Source: Pontibacter populi
Lineage (GTDB): Bacteria > Bacteroidota > Bacteroidia > Cytophagales > Hymenobacteraceae
Assembly: GCF_019336435.1 (NCBI RefSeq)
Contig: NZ_JAHWXQ010000002.1
Span: forward strand, 682,001-746,000
Direction of reading: 5' to 3'
DNA: 64,000 bases
The notes below the pieces were generated by a model, which saw nothing but the letters and a program-made list of their open reading frames with translations, searched no databases and had not been told where the DNA came from. Numbering within the stretch: position 1 is the first letter of the stretch; each line of letters starts with the position of its first letter. Shown piece by piece: positions 18,124-27,704 of the stretch. The translations under genes were made by a program, and so were the position numbers.

Positions 18124-19617
18124 ATGAGCAACGTACACCACATTTCCGGCGAGCACCTGAGCCTGGAACGCATACAGGAGATCATTTCCGGCAACTATAG
18201 TTTGGCCCTCTCCGAAGATGCCGAACAGCGCATCCAGAAATGCTACGACTACCTGCAGGATAAAATGAAGCAGAACGAGCAGAGCATTTACGGCATTAAC
18301 ACCGGCTTTGGCTCACTCTATAAAAACAAGATCTCGAACCAGGACTTGGAGCAGCTGCAACGCAACCTGATGATGTCGCACGCATGTGGCACCGGGCAGG
18401 AAGTGCCGCGGGAAGTGGTAAAACTGATGTTGCTGTTAAAAGTGCAGTCGCTGGCGTACGGGCATAGTGGTGTGCAGTTGCAGACGGTAAAAAGGCTTAT
18501 CGATTTCTATAACCGCGACATTTACCCGATCGTTTACCAGCAAGGCTCGCTAGGTGCAAGCGGCGACCTGGCTCCTTTAGCGCATCTTTGCCTGCCGCTG
18601 ATTGGTTTAGGCGAGGTGCATTTCCAGGGCTATAAACTCGAAAGCCGACACGTGCTGGAAATGTTTAGCTGGCAACCGATCGCGCTAAAAGCAAAAGAAG
18701 GACTGGCCCTGCTGAACGGTACGCAGTTTATGAGCGCTTACGGCGTTTACAACCTATTACAGGCACGCCGCCTTTCTGCTCAGGCTGATTTAATTGGAGC
18801 TTTGTCGCTAGATGGATTCGATGGCAGAATTGAGCCGTTTAATGAGTTAATTCATAAAGTTCGTCCGCATAAAGGACAATTACAGACTGCAGAGAACTTC
18901 AGAAACCTGCTGGAAGGCAGCGAGCTTATAGTTCAGGATAAAGTGCATGTGCAGGATCCGTATTCGTTCCGTTGCATTCCGCAGGTGCATGGTGCCAGTA
19001 AAGATGCCTTGCGATACGCCGAAGATGTGTTCCTGACCGAGATCAATTCCGTTACCGATAACCCGAACATTTTCCCCGACGAAGACGAGATCATTTCGGG
19101 CGGTAACTTCCATGGGCAGCCACTTGCGCTGGCGTTAGATTTCATGGCGATTGCAATGGCAGAACTGGGCAGTATATCCGAGCGCCGCAGTTATCTACTT
19201 ATTTCAGGTACACGTGGATTGCCAGACTTTTTAGTAGCCGAGCCGGGATTAAACTCTGGTTTTATGATCACGCAGTACACCGCGGCATCTATAGTTAGCC
19301 AGAACAAACAATTTTGTACACCAGCTTCTATCGATACAATTCCATCTTCAAACGGACAGGAAGACCACGTAAGCATGGGTGCCAATGCCGCTACAAAACT
19401 ATACCAGGTAGTTCAGAACGTAGAACGCGTATTGGCTATAGAGTTGATGCACGCTGCACAGGCTATTGACTTCCGTCGTCCTTTGAAAACATCAACTGTA
19501 CTAGAGCAGCTTTATAGTTCATTCCGCGAGGTAGTGCCGTTTGTATCGACAGACCGCGTGCTACATGATGATATAATGAAGAGCATTGATTTTCTGAGGA
19601 AGTATAAACTATCTTAA
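18124..19617 (+). CDS. hutH: Histidine ammonia-lyase
   Basis: 497 residues, full length. The prosthetic 4-methylidene-imidazol-5-one is made from Ala145-Ser146-Gly147 in GSLGASGDLAPLAH. Other active-site features are YGINTGFGSLY near the N-terminus and QEDHVSMGANAATK. It deaminates histidine to urocanate. It directly follows hisS with one base between them, so the two are probably one transcript. No other hut genes are in the window. An aromatic ammonia-lyase activity cannot be excluded by sequence alone. Confidence 0.93.
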   Translation: MSNVHHISGEHLSLERIQEIISGNYSLALSEDAEQRIQKCYDYLQDKMKQNEQSIYGINTGFGSLYKNKISNQDLEQLQRNLMMSHACGTGQEVPREVVKLMLLLKVQSLAYGHSGVQLQTVKRLIDFYNRDIYPIVYQQGSLGASGDLAPLAHLCLPLIGLGEVHFQGYKLESRHVLEMFSWQPIALKAKEGLALLNGTQFMSAYGVYNLLQARRLSAQADLIGALSLDGFDGRIEPFNELIHKVRPHKGQLQTAENFRNLLEGSELIVQDKVHVQDPYSFRCIPQVHGASKDALRYAEDVFLTEINSVTDNPNIFPDEDEIISGGNFHGQPLALALDFMAIAMAELGSISERRSYLLISGTRGLPDFLVAEPGLNSGFMITQYTAASIVSQNKQFCTPASIDTIPSSNGQEDHVSMGANAATKLYQVVQNVERVLAIELMHAAQAIDFRRPLKTSTVLEQLYSSFREVVPFVSTDRVLHDDIMKSIDFLRKYKLS

Positions 19618-19788
19618 TCAGGATTTTAAGGGCAATAGGATTTCTTCTGAACCACAGAATAAAATTGAATTGACAGAGGGACCGGATCTATAGTTTGTGA
19701 TCAGGTTAATCAATAAAATCCGTTTTAATCTGTGGTTCAGACATTTTTTAGGTAAATTTATAAGATCTCTATACAAACTATAGTTACC
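19618..19788. repeat. Intergenic inverted-repeat element with TCTGAACCACAGA ends
   Basis: TCTGAACCACAGA (19646-19658) and TCTGTGGTTCAGA (19729-19741) form a perfect 13-base inverted repeat around about 70 bases. It is flanked by ATCAGGATTTTAAGG-like sequence of a type common between genes in Bacteroidota. A complete AACTATAGTT lies at 19776-19785, just before the next start. Confidence 0.7.
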
Positions 19789-21708
19789 TTGAATAAGCAC
19801 TTCTTTCTACTTCTTTTAACCTTAGTGCTAAGTATTACAGCGCATGCCCAGGAAAGGTGCTTCAAGGCTTATGCAGATCCAAACTATATTGTCGAGATTA
19901 CCAGTTTTTGCGTTGGCCAGACAGTATATTTTAAGGATTGCGCTGGTGTGGATGCAGATAAGGAATATTATGATTACGACAAAAAAAATGGAGTTGATTT
20001 TAGCACGGTAGAAGCTAAACAAAAATCTTATAAGTTTACTGTTCCCGGACCTGTTACTGTTACCCAGTTTGCCAATTTAGAGGGAGTCAGCGACTCTTTT
20101 GAGCGATCTTTTATAGTTGTTGATACGCCCATCCCCACTTTTACAACTATAGCCTGTGCTAACCGCACCTTTACTATCACGATCACCGACACCAACTATG
20201 ACTTTTATATAGTCCGGTTTGGCGATAACCAGAGTAAGGTAGTTTACAAAACAGCTACCGGCATTGCTCCCATCGTGCATAAATATGCTAAAGACGGTCC
20301 TCACCAAATAACAGTTACGGGTGGCTATGCTGGCGGCACCTGCACTTCACCGATCGCCCGGCAGACTGCTACCGATCTACCGGACTATAGTGCACCTGCC
20401 ATAGCTACACTTAAAGTACAGACCCAGGATGCTATTGCCGGTAGAATAGATTTTACTTTTAATAACCTGCTTCAAGGGTACACTTACACCCTCAAAAGTA
20501 AAACTGAACAGGAAACCAACTATAAAACAGTAGCCAACATTTCACAGAATCAGGCAACCTACACGTTAACTAACTCAAACACAACCTCAACTACCGAATA
20601 CATCCTGGAAGCTACAGATGCCTGCGGAACTGCTTTACCTGCCTCTGCTATATTTAACAACATACCCCTGACTACCTCCGGCGGAAACGAGCAGGTAACT
20701 ATAACCTGGAATGGTAAAACGGGACAATACAGGCAATACGAACTATTTCGCAATGGTGCATTGCTGCAAACACTACCCGGAAATGCGCTAACTTTCACCG
20801 ACACAGATGTGCGCTGCGGACAGCAGGTTTGCTACGAAGTGAAAGGAATTTCAGCAGATGGAAAATCAACTTCAGTTTCAGTACAAAGCTGTATTTCTGT
20901 TACTTCAACTATAACTCCGAAGGCGGGGAATCTATTTACAACCTTTAACCTGCAAAACGAAGTTGAATTGACCTTTCAGTTACCAAATGGTGAAATTCTT
21001 AAATCGGCTACCTATCAGCGAAGTTTGAACAGTACTCCTTTTACAGATCTTACCACTTCAGAGCAATTAACTCTTACTGACAAACCTGGCACTGCGACTC
21101 CGGCTTGTTACCGGGCCACCTTTATAAACCCTTGCGGTATAACCTCTGCTGTGAGCAGCCCGAGTTGCCCGATTATCCTAACTATAATGCAAAACCCAGA
21201 CGAGTCTGCCAACCTCACCTGGACTAGCTACACTGGCTTCCCGGATGGTGTGGCTAGCTATAGTTTAGAAACCCTGGACGAAAGTGGAAACGTGCTGAAA
21301 ACTATAACTGTAAGGGCCAACGCACAAGCCGTACGGCTAGCTGACGAACAGGAGCAGATATTCCGGTATCGTATAAAAGCAACCTCTAAAAGCAATGTTG
21401 TAACCTACTCCAACAACGAAACTATAAAACTGGAGTATGCCTTGTATGTGCCCAGCGGTTTCACACCGAATGGCGATGGACTGAACGATTTGTTTGAGGT
21501 TAAAGGGAAAAGATTTGAAGGCTTCTCTATTCGCGTGATCAGTGGTTTAGGACAGGTGGTTTATAGTTCGGAAGACCGGACTTCTGGGTGGGATGGCGCT
21601 TTTAACGGCAAACCGCAGCCGGCAGGCATCTATGCCTACGAAGTGATTCTGAAATTACAGGATGGCACTACCAAACGCCGAACAGGAACTGTAACACTCA
21701 TCAGGTAA
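19789..21708 (+). CDS. Secreted protein with gliding-motility (CHU_C) C-terminal domain
   Basis: 639 residues with a TTG start that yields a clean signal peptide (about 21 residues ending AHAQ). The middle holds PKD- and fibronectin III-like beta modules. The final 85 or so residues begin YVPSGFTPNGDGLNDLFEV and contain GWDGAFNGKPQPAGIYAYEV. These are hallmarks of the type B C-terminal domain (TIGR04131) that routes proteins through the type IX secretion system to the cell surface. Function is probably structural or adhesive; no enzyme domain is visible. Confidence 0.88.
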   Translation: MNKHFFLLLLTLVLSITAHAQERCFKAYADPNYIVEITSFCVGQTVYFKDCAGVDADKEYYDYDKKNGVDFSTVEAKQKSYKFTVPGPVTVTQFANLEGVSDSFERSFIVVDTPIPTFTTIACANRTFTITITDTNYDFYIVRFGDNQSKVVYKTATGIAPIVHKYAKDGPHQITVTGGYAGGTCTSPIARQTATDLPDYSAPAIATLKVQTQDAIAGRIDFTFNNLLQGYTYTLKSKTEQETNYKTVANISQNQATYTLTNSNTTSTTEYILEATDACGTALPASAIFNNIPLTTSGGNEQVTITWNGKTGQYRQYELFRNGALLQTLPGNALTFTDTDVRCGQQVCYEVKGISADGKSTSVSVQSCISVTSTITPKAGNLFTTFNLQNEVELTFQLPNGEILKSATYQRSLNSTPFTDLTTSEQLTLTDKPGTATPACYRATFINPCGITSAVSSPSCPIILTIMQNPDESANLTWTSYTGFPDGVASYSLETLDESGNVLKTITVRANAQAVRLADEQEQIFRYRIKATSKSNVVTYSNNETIKLEYALYVPSGFTPNGDGLNDLFEVKGKRFEGFSIRVISGLGQVVYSSEDRTSGWDGAFNGKPQPAGIYAYEVILKLQDGTTKRRTGTVTLIR

Positions 21709-21785
21709 CCATCTATAGTTTCCGGCTATTCTTATAATCTGCCAAGTAATCCTGCTACGTTTTCTGCTTTCTGAGAATATGCTTG

Positions 21786-21793
21786 TATATTTG
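21786..21793 (+). promoter_or_regulatory. Candidate promoter of ybaB
   Basis: TATATTTG is a perfect -7 box, with TTCTG ending 19 bases upstream as a weak -33 element. The ATG at 21850 is 56 bases downstream. Confidence 0.45.
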
Positions 21794-21849
21794 GTATGCG
21801 ATTGCGTTATAGTTAAAAAACCGCATTTAGATTTAAAAACAACACGCTT

Positions 21850-22185
21850 ATGTTTGATATGATGGGCATGATGGGCAAAATGAAAGAAGTCCAGGCCAAA
21901 CTGAAAGAAGCACAAGATAACCTGCAATATATTACTGTATCAGCCGAAGCCGGCGCCGGTTTGGTAAAAGCTACCGTGAACGGCCAGCGCAAGCTGCTTA
22001 AAATTGAGATCGACGAATCATTGCTGAACGTGAACGACCGCGAAATGGTGAATGACCTGGTTGTAGCCGCCGTGAACAACGCGATGCTGACAGCTACCGA
22101 GCGCGCGCAGGAAGAAATGAAGAAGCATACTTCCGGACTTTTACCTAACATCCCAGGCTTAGATCTCGGAAACTTTGGCTTATAG
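21850..22185 (+). CDS. YbaB/EbfC nucleoid-associated protein
   Basis: 111 residues, standard length. The N-terminal MMGKMKEVQAKLKEAQDNL helix and VSAEAGAGLVKATVNGQRKLLKIEID strands are typical. The family forms dimers that bind DNA. In Bacteroidota it often lies apart from dnaX, as here. Its last 11 bases overlap the next open frame. Confidence 0.92.
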   Translation: MFDMMGMMGKMKEVQAKLKEAQDNLQYITVSAEAGAGLVKATVNGQRKLLKIEIDESLLNVNDREMVNDLVVAAVNNAMLTATERAQEEMKKHTSGLLPNIPGLDLGNFGL

Positions 22186-23197
22186 TACCAGTCGCACGGC
22201 TATTGTTATTCTTAACTGGAATGGCCAGCGCTACCTGCAGCAGTTTCTGCCATCGGTGCTCGCCAACAGCCCGGGCTGCGACATTATAGTTGCTGATAAT
22301 GCCTCTTCGGATGACTCTATAGTTTACCTGGAGCAACATTTTTCGCAGGTTCGTATTATCAGGCACACACAGAATTTTGGTTTTTGCGAAGGCTATAACT
22401 TAGCGCTGCAACAGGTTGAGGCCGATTACTATGTACTGCTAAACTCGGATGTGGAAGTTACGCCGGGTTGGGTGGAGCCTATAGTTGCCATGCTGGATGC
22501 AGACCAAACGATAGCTGCTTGTCAGCCCAAGATTAATGCGCAGCAGCACCCTGCTTTTCTGGAGCATGCCGGAGCAGCAGGCGGAATGATTGATACATTT
22601 GGTTATCCCTTTTGTCGTGGCCGCCTGTTCGAAACCGTGGAAGAAGACCGCGGGCAGTATAACGATGTGCAGGAGATTTTCTGGGCAACCGGGGCCTGTA
22701 TGTTTGTACGGGCTAAACTATATCACGAGTTGGGAGGGCTGGAGCCTGCTTTTTTTGCGCACATGGAGGAGATAGACCTTTGCTGGCGCGCTAAAAATGC
22801 GGGTTATAAGATCATGTATAACGGTAATAGCCGGGTTTACCATGTAGGTGGAGGCACGCTGCACAAATCAAATCCGCGTAAAACGTACCTGAATTTTAGA
22901 AACGGACTGGCATTGCTTTACAAGAATCTGCCTGGTTCGGAGCTGATACCAACTATAGTTTTGCGCATTTTAATGGATTGGCTGGCCGCTTTCAGGATGG
23001 TGATAGCCGGAGAGACAGCAGATGCACGCGCCGTGCTGGATGCGCATACCGATGTGCTGCGTAACAGCAGCTACTGGCGCAAACGCAGAAAGGCGCAGCA
23101 ACCTAAAGGCAATTTTGCGCGAATGACAGGCGTTTACAAGGGCAGTATTGTATGGGAATATTTTATACGCCAGAAGCGTACCGTGCCGGAACTATAA
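22175..23197 (+). CDS. GT2 family glycosyltransferase
   Basis: 340 residues. The N-terminal TAIVILNWNGQRYLQQFLPS and LLNSDVEVTPGWV (DxD-like) segments place it in GT2 with rhamnosyltransferase-like enzymes. It also has CWRAKNAGYKIMYNGNSRVYHVGGGTL, typical of the group. The start is TTG at 22175, overlapping ybaB by 11 bases; no better ATG is available before the conserved ILNWN. It converges with the pspC-like gene and overlaps its stop by 6 bases. Confidence 0.88.
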   Translation: MAYSTSRTAIVILNWNGQRYLQQFLPSVLANSPGCDIIVADNASSDDSIVYLEQHFSQVRIIRHTQNFGFCEGYNLALQQVEADYYVLLNSDVEVTPGWVEPIVAMLDADQTIAACQPKINAQQHPAFLEHAGAAGGMIDTFGYPFCRGRLFETVEEDRGQYNDVQEIFWATGACMFVRAKLYHELGGLEPAFFAHMEEIDLCWRAKNAGYKIMYNGNSRVYHVGGGTLHKSNPRKTYLNFRNGLALLYKNLPGSELIPTIVLRILMDWLAAFRMVIAGETADARAVLDAHTDVLRNSSYWRKRRKAQQPKGNFARMTGVYKGSIVWEYFIRQKRTVPEL

Positions 23198-23422
23198 ATC
23201 CCAGACGGTGCTACGCTCACGACGCAGGCTTTTTTGTACGTTCATCCAGAAGGCAAGCATCAGGTAAATAAGTACCGGCGAGCCCATAGTCAGGAACGAC
23301 ACATAAATGAATGACAGGCGAATACTACTGCTGGCGATGCCGAGTTTTTCGCCCAGCATCGTGCACACGCCAAAGGCCTGAGATTCGATAAAATACTGGA
23401 TCCGTTTCATTAGCATTTCCAT
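23192..23422 (-). CDS. PspC domain protein
   Basis: 76 residues with a PspC-type core: FGVCTMLGEKLGI, then a hydrophobic segment (IRLSFIYVSFLTMGSPVLIYLMLAFW). PspC proteins sit in the inner membrane and relate to envelope stress. Three in-frame ATGs occur within the first 5 codons, and the third (23410) gives the family-like MKRIQYFIESQ start. No other psp genes are nearby. Confidence 0.75.
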   Translation of the reverse strand: MEMLMKRIQYFIESQAFGVCTMLGEKLGIASSSIRLSFIYVSFLTMGSPVLIYLMLAFWMNVQKSLRRERSTVWDL

Positions 23423-23541
23423 TAAGTCTATAAAATTAAGGTATTAACTTTTTTCATCAAAATCAGCCGTCACTTTTAATATAAGCTTAACGGTAAGAAA
23501 GGGTTTTGATGTACTTCTACGAACAAACTTTATAACCAGCT

Positions 23542-25317
23542 ATGTCCTGTTACAAAAAAAAGTCTGTAGCCCTGTTCTTTTACATCGCCCTGATAGCCTT
23601 TGTTACCAGCAGCTGCACCCTGCACAAAATGGTGCGCCTGGCAAAAAAGCAGGAAATTATAGTACAGCCAACCCCGCTTGTAGCCAACGGCCAGCAGGTA
23701 GAATTTGAGCTGAAAGTATCTATGCCACCCAACATTATAAAAGACGGGTACCGCTACAAAATGGATGTGTACTACGAGTATGGCGAGCAACAGCGCGAAC
23801 AGATCGGGGCTATAAACTTCGAATTTGGTGAGTTTTTGTATGAGAACGGCTGGCCAACTATAACCAAACAATTTTCTTTCCCCTACGCTCCTAAAAAGAA
23901 CAAAGGCAAGCTGTTTGTGCAGGGCATGGCCATAGAGAAAAAAACAGAAGATGTAAAGTACAGCGACGCAAAGCAGATCGCAACCGGCCTGATCACTACT
24001 CCCCTGCTGATCGTGCGTAACAACGAGATCCTTTTCATTCCTGACTCTTACGCCAGCGAAGCCGACAAACCTGCCCAGCTCACGTTTTACTTTGAAGAAA
24101 ATAACGCCAAGCTGCGCAGCCACCTGGGCTCTAACCTATCCGTGCTCGACCAGTACATAATGGATAATGTAGCCACCCAGGCCGTAACTATAACCGCATC
24201 ACAGTCGCCGGACGAAACGAAAGAAATGGCCCAGAAGCGGCTGGAGGCAATGGAAAGCTATTACCGCTCTAAACTGGATGCCCTGAACTATACCAACAAG
24301 AAAGTAACTATAAAGAAACTGCCGCTTAAAAGTACCTGGGAGCAACTGGTAACTAAAATTAAAGCATCTGCCCTACCAAAAGCTGTAATTCAGGAAGTAG
24401 TAACTATAGCCGGAAGCAATTTATCTGATCAGGACAAAGATGAGTCGCTGCAGAAAACACAGGCCAATGAGTATCTGCAACTATACGTATACCCTGCCCT
24501 GCGCTTTGCCGAAGTAACTATAAACTATAGCCGCGATAAAAAAGCTGATTACGAACTATACCTATTGGCCAAAAAAATATCCGAAGAAAAAGCCCCGACC
24601 GATGCTCTGACGGAACAGGAACTACAACACGCAGCCACGCTTACGCCACTGCTGGCCGAGAAAAAGCAACTCTACGAGGCAGCGGTAAAAACAACTAACA
24701 AATGGCCTGCTTACCATAACCTGGGCAAAGTTTATGTAGAGATGGCCCGCAAAGAGTACCGTACCAAAGCGAAACAGGCCTTATTGGCAAAAGCTATCCA
24801 TAATCTAACCTTTGCCGGTTTCCGGAATCCTACTGCGCCGGTATACTATAGTTTGGCAAGCGCTTACCATGTGCGTGGCGATAAGCTGGAAGCGTTGCAG
24901 TATTATGATTATGCTATCAAGCTTGGTGGAAACCCTGAAGAGCTGAAACGCATTTTCGCTGACAAAGCTGCATTGGAAATAGAGATAGGCCAGTTTGATG
25001 ATGCCATAGAAAGCCTGAAATACTCTGGTAACGGTTACCAGACACAAATGAACCTGGGCCTGAGCTACCTGTTAAAGGAGAACTATGAAGGTGCACAGGA
25101 ATTTTACAACAGGGCACTGGAACTGCAACCAAACGATGCACTGGCTAACTATAGTTTGGCTGTAATTGCTGCCCGAACTAAAAACGAGCCCATGCTTACC
25201 ACGCACCTGCGCCAGTCTATGAGAACTGATAATTCTTATACGGTAAAGGCAATTGAGGACATGGAGTTTGATGCTTACCGTACAGGACAAGCATATAAAG
25301 ATGCGTTTAAACTATAA
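23542..25317 (+). CDS. TPR-containing lipoprotein
   Basis: 591 residues. The signal peptide ends in the lipobox VTSSC (Cys near residue 30), so the protein is probably anchored in the outer membrane. The first 200 residues are beta-rich; tetratricopeptide repeats fill about residues 390-560 (AYHNLGKVYVEMA, VYYSLASAYHVRGDKLEALQYYDYAIKL, MNLGLSYLLKENYEGAQEFYNRALEL). Such proteins are common in Bacteroidota, without a defined role. The gene is rich in ACTATA runs and contains a complete AACTATAGTT at 25147. Confidence 0.8.
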   Translation: MSCYKKKSVALFFYIALIAFVTSSCTLHKMVRLAKKQEIIVQPTPLVANGQQVEFELKVSMPPNIIKDGYRYKMDVYYEYGEQQREQIGAINFEFGEFLYENGWPTITKQFSFPYAPKKNKGKLFVQGMAIEKKTEDVKYSDAKQIATGLITTPLLIVRNNEILFIPDSYASEADKPAQLTFYFEENNAKLRSHLGSNLSVLDQYIMDNVATQAVTITASQSPDETKEMAQKRLEAMESYYRSKLDALNYTNKKVTIKKLPLKSTWEQLVTKIKASALPKAVIQEVVTIAGSNLSDQDKDESLQKTQANEYLQLYVYPALRFAEVTINYSRDKKADYELYLLAKKISEEKAPTDALTEQELQHAATLTPLLAEKKQLYEAAVKTTNKWPAYHNLGKVYVEMARKEYRTKAKQALLAKAIHNLTFAGFRNPTAPVYYSLASAYHVRGDKLEALQYYDYAIKLGGNPEELKRIFADKAALEIEIGQFDDAIESLKYSGNGYQTQMNLGLSYLLKENYEGAQEFYNRALELQPNDALANYSLAVIAARTKNEPMLTTHLRQSMRTDNSYTVKAIEDMEFDAYRTGQAYKDAFKL

Positions 25318-25401
25318 CCAAACTATAAATGCCGGGGCTTGCCTTGTAAATTGAAAGACTTATCTTAATTTTACCAGCTGAACGAGAATAAAACATCTGA
25401 T

Positions 25402-26385
25402 ATGCGAAGTATACAGTTTAGAGAAGCCCTGCGCGAAGCCATGTCGGAAGAAATGCGCCGCGATAACAGCGTGTTTCTGATGGGTGAAGAAGTAGCAGAA
25501 TATAACGGTGCTTACAAAGTTAGTCAAGGCATGCTGGACGAATTTGGTCCGGAGCGTGTAATAGATACCCCGATCGCTGAGCTTGGTTTTGCCGGTATCG
25601 GTGTAGGTGCATCTATGAACGGGTTACGCCCGATCATCGAATTCATGACATTCAACTTCTCACTGGTTGCTATTGACCAGGTAATTAACGCTGCGGCTAA
25701 AATGATGTCGATGTCAGGTGGCCAGTACTCCTGCCCGATCGTTTTCCGTGGCCCGACTGGTAGCGCCGGTATGTTGTCGTCACAGCACTCGCAGAACTTC
25801 GAGAACTGGTATGCCAACACGCCAGGTTTAAAGGTTGTAGTGCCTTCTAACCCTTACGATGCAAAAGGCCTGATGAAGTCTGCCATCCGCGATAAAGACC
25901 CTGTTATTTTTATGGAGTCTGAGCAGATGTACGGCGATAAAGGTGAAGTGCCTGAAGAAGAATACCTGATTCCGATCGGTGTTGCTGATATCAAGCGCGA
26001 GGGCACTGACGTAACTATAGTTTCTTTTGGTAAGATGATGAAAGTAGCCCTGGCTGCTGCTGAAGAACTGGCAAAAGATGGTATCAATGCGGAAGTAATT
26101 GACCTGCGCACGGTTCGTCCTATCGACTATAAAACCCTGATCGAGTCTGTTAAAAAGACAAACCGCATGGTGGTAGTTGAAGAAGCATGGCCGCTGGCAT
26201 CTATCTCTTCTGAGCTGGCGTACCACATCCAGAGCAACGCGTTTGATTATATGGATGCTCCGGTTAAACGTGTTACCTGCCGCGACGTTCCGCTTCCGTA
26301 TGCACCTACGCTTATTGAGGCATCTTTGCCAAACGTAGCGCGTACAATCGAAGCTGTTAAACAAGTAATGTACACCAAAGCATAA
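25402..26385 (+). CDS. pdhB: Pyruvate dehydrogenase E1 component, beta subunit
   Basis: 327 residues, standard E1 beta length. Typical segments are [42 protein letters not shown] and the C-terminal transketolase domain with [12 protein letters not shown]. With E1 alpha it decarboxylates pyruvate using thiamine diphosphate and reduces lipoyl-E2. The alpha subunit and E2 are not adjacent. A palindrome AACTATAGTT is inside the gene at 26013. A branched-chain specificity is less likely given the fused E1 at 45669. Confidence 0.88.
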   Translation: MRSIQFREALREAMSEEMRRDNSVFLMGEEVAEYNGAYKVSQGMLDEFGPERVIDTPIAELGFAGIGVGASMNGLRPIIEFMTFNFSLVAIDQVINAAAKMMSMSGGQYSCPIVFRGPTGSAGMLSSQHSQNFENWYANTPGLKVVVPSNPYDAKGLMKSAIRDKDPVIFMESEQMYGDKGEVPEEEYLIPIGVADIKREGTDVTIVSFGKMMKVALAAAEELAKDGINAEVIDLRTVRPIDYKTLIESVKKTNRMVVVEEAWPLASISSELAYHIQSNAFDYMDAPVKRVTCRDVPLPYAPTLIEASLPNVARTIEAVKQVMYTKA

Positions 26386-26404
26386 TCAGCTTTAAACCCT
26401 GATA

Positions 26405-26437
26405 AGAAAGGCGACTTATAACGAGTCGCCTTTTTCT
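26405..26437 (+). terminator. Terminator shared with the yihY 3' end
   Basis: AAAGGCGACT (26407-26416) and AGTCGCCTTT (26424-26433) followed by TTTC. The hairpin contains the stop codon of the convergent yihY-like gene. Confidence 0.8.
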
Positions 26438-27372
26438 TTGCTTTTCACTTCTACTTTGCCGGTATCGGTATCAATCTCCACTTCCTTTTTTTTTACTTTA
26501 ACGGCGGTATCTTCGGGCTCTATCTTTTTTTCATGGGCTTTGGAATAAACCTGCGTAAACTCGGCCCCAAACAGGAAAATAACCGCCGTATAGTACACCC
26601 AAACCAGTATCAGCACCAATGAGCCAGCTGCGCCATAGGTATCAGCCAGCGGTTCGTGTTGAAAGTAAATGTTGAGTACATATTTGCCCAGCACAAAAAG
26701 TACAGATGTAACAATAGCTCCCACCCACACATTTTTCCAGCGTATCTTGGCATCGGGCAGTACCCGGTAAATGGCAGCAAAAATGACGGTACTGATAACG
26801 AGCGACACAAGAAGGTTACCTATTGTGATGATATAAATAGCTACGCCCGAAAACTGATTTCGCAGGAACTCATACACTATGCCCAAGGCTACATCAATAG
26901 ATAGCGACACCAACAACAGAAAACCCATACTGATAACCATCGCCAGCGAAAGTACACGACCAATCAGCAGTTTCAGCCAGCCCTTCTCAATTTTGGCTTT
27001 TACTTCCCACATGGCATTCAAAGAGTCTTGTAGCGCTACAAAAACGGTGGTTGCCGAGAAGATCATGGTAGCAACGCCAACTATAGTTCCGATAGTAGTA
27101 GCATCTGAAAGGGCTGCATTCTCGATGATACTTTGAAACTGCGTTGCACTGTTCTGGCCAACTATGCCGCCCAACTGTTTTACAACCTCGCCTTTTACGG
27201 CTTCCTGCCCGAAGGCTGCCCCCGCAATACGAATGGTAATGATTAGCACCGCCGGGAGCGAAAAGATGGTGTAGAAACCGATAATAGCCGCATAATCCAG
27301 CGGATTATCGTCCACGAACTCTTTAAAGGTCTGCTTAGTGATCTCCCATATAGAGGCAACACGTTTGTTCAT
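26416..27372 (-). CDS. YihY/virulence factor BrkB family membrane protein
   Basis: 318 residues with about 6 membrane segments. The N-terminal DNPLDYAAIIGFYTIFSLPAVLIITI region and later VLPDAKIRWKNVWVGAIVTSVLFVLGKYVLNIYF and YGAAGSLVLILVWVYYTAVIFLFGAEFT are classic for the family. A charged, Lys-rich C-terminal tail follows. Despite an old RNase BN label, members are integral membrane proteins of unclear function. Its stop codon lies within the terminator hairpin of pdhB. Confidence 0.9.
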   Translation of the reverse strand: MNKRVASIWEITKQTFKEFVDDNPLDYAAIIGFYTIFSLPAVLIITIRIAGAAFGQEAVKGEVVKQLGGIVGQNSATQFQSIIENAALSDATTIGTIVGVATMIFSATTVFVALQDSLNAMWEVKAKIEKGWLKLLIGRVLSLAMVISMGFLLLVSLSIDVALGIVYEFLRNQFSGVAIYIITIGNLLVSLVISTVIFAAIYRVLPDAKIRWKNVWVGAIVTSVLFVLGKYVLNIYFQHEPLADTYGAAGSLVLILVWVYYTAVIFLFGAEFTQVYSKAHEKKIEPEDTAVKVKKKEVEIDTDTGKVEVKSKEKGDSL

Positions 27373-27704
27373 GTGCTTATAGCTATAGTTGTAACGGCTA
27401 GTTGTTTGCTCGAAATCAGCTATAGGTACGGGAAACTATAGTTTGTTGATGCTTTAGTTTTAGGATGGACTGTAACTGCTCTCGTTCGCGTCCCGCGAGT
27501 ATTGAGCTATCCTTCTGCCTTTGGCCACCTCAAACTATAGTTTAAATTAGAACACAAAAAATAAAACTACGTGGCGGGACGCCATCTGTAACTCACATTT
27601 GCTGGACGCGAGCGAGGGCAGAGTAACTATACTTTCTGAAAGAGCGAATAAATTTGTCTTGTGCCCATTTCATTGTTGAAATAAAAATCAAAGTAAGAAA
27701 AAAC
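27373..27704. other. Intergenic region with MITE-like element
   Basis: No gene. It contains two complete AACTATAGTT copies (27434, 27533) and the inverted-repeat element at 27478-27621. The rest is AT-rich without clear signals. Confidence 0.7.
27478..27621. repeat. MITE-like inverted-repeat element, copy 1
   Basis: The left arm (CTCGTTCGCGTCCCGCGAG...TGAG) and the reverse complement of the right arm (27591-27616) are imperfect inverted repeats of about 26 bases. The palindrome AACTATAGTT is near the centre. The element at 54497-54655 has matching arms and the same central palindrome. No open frame. Confidence 0.6.
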
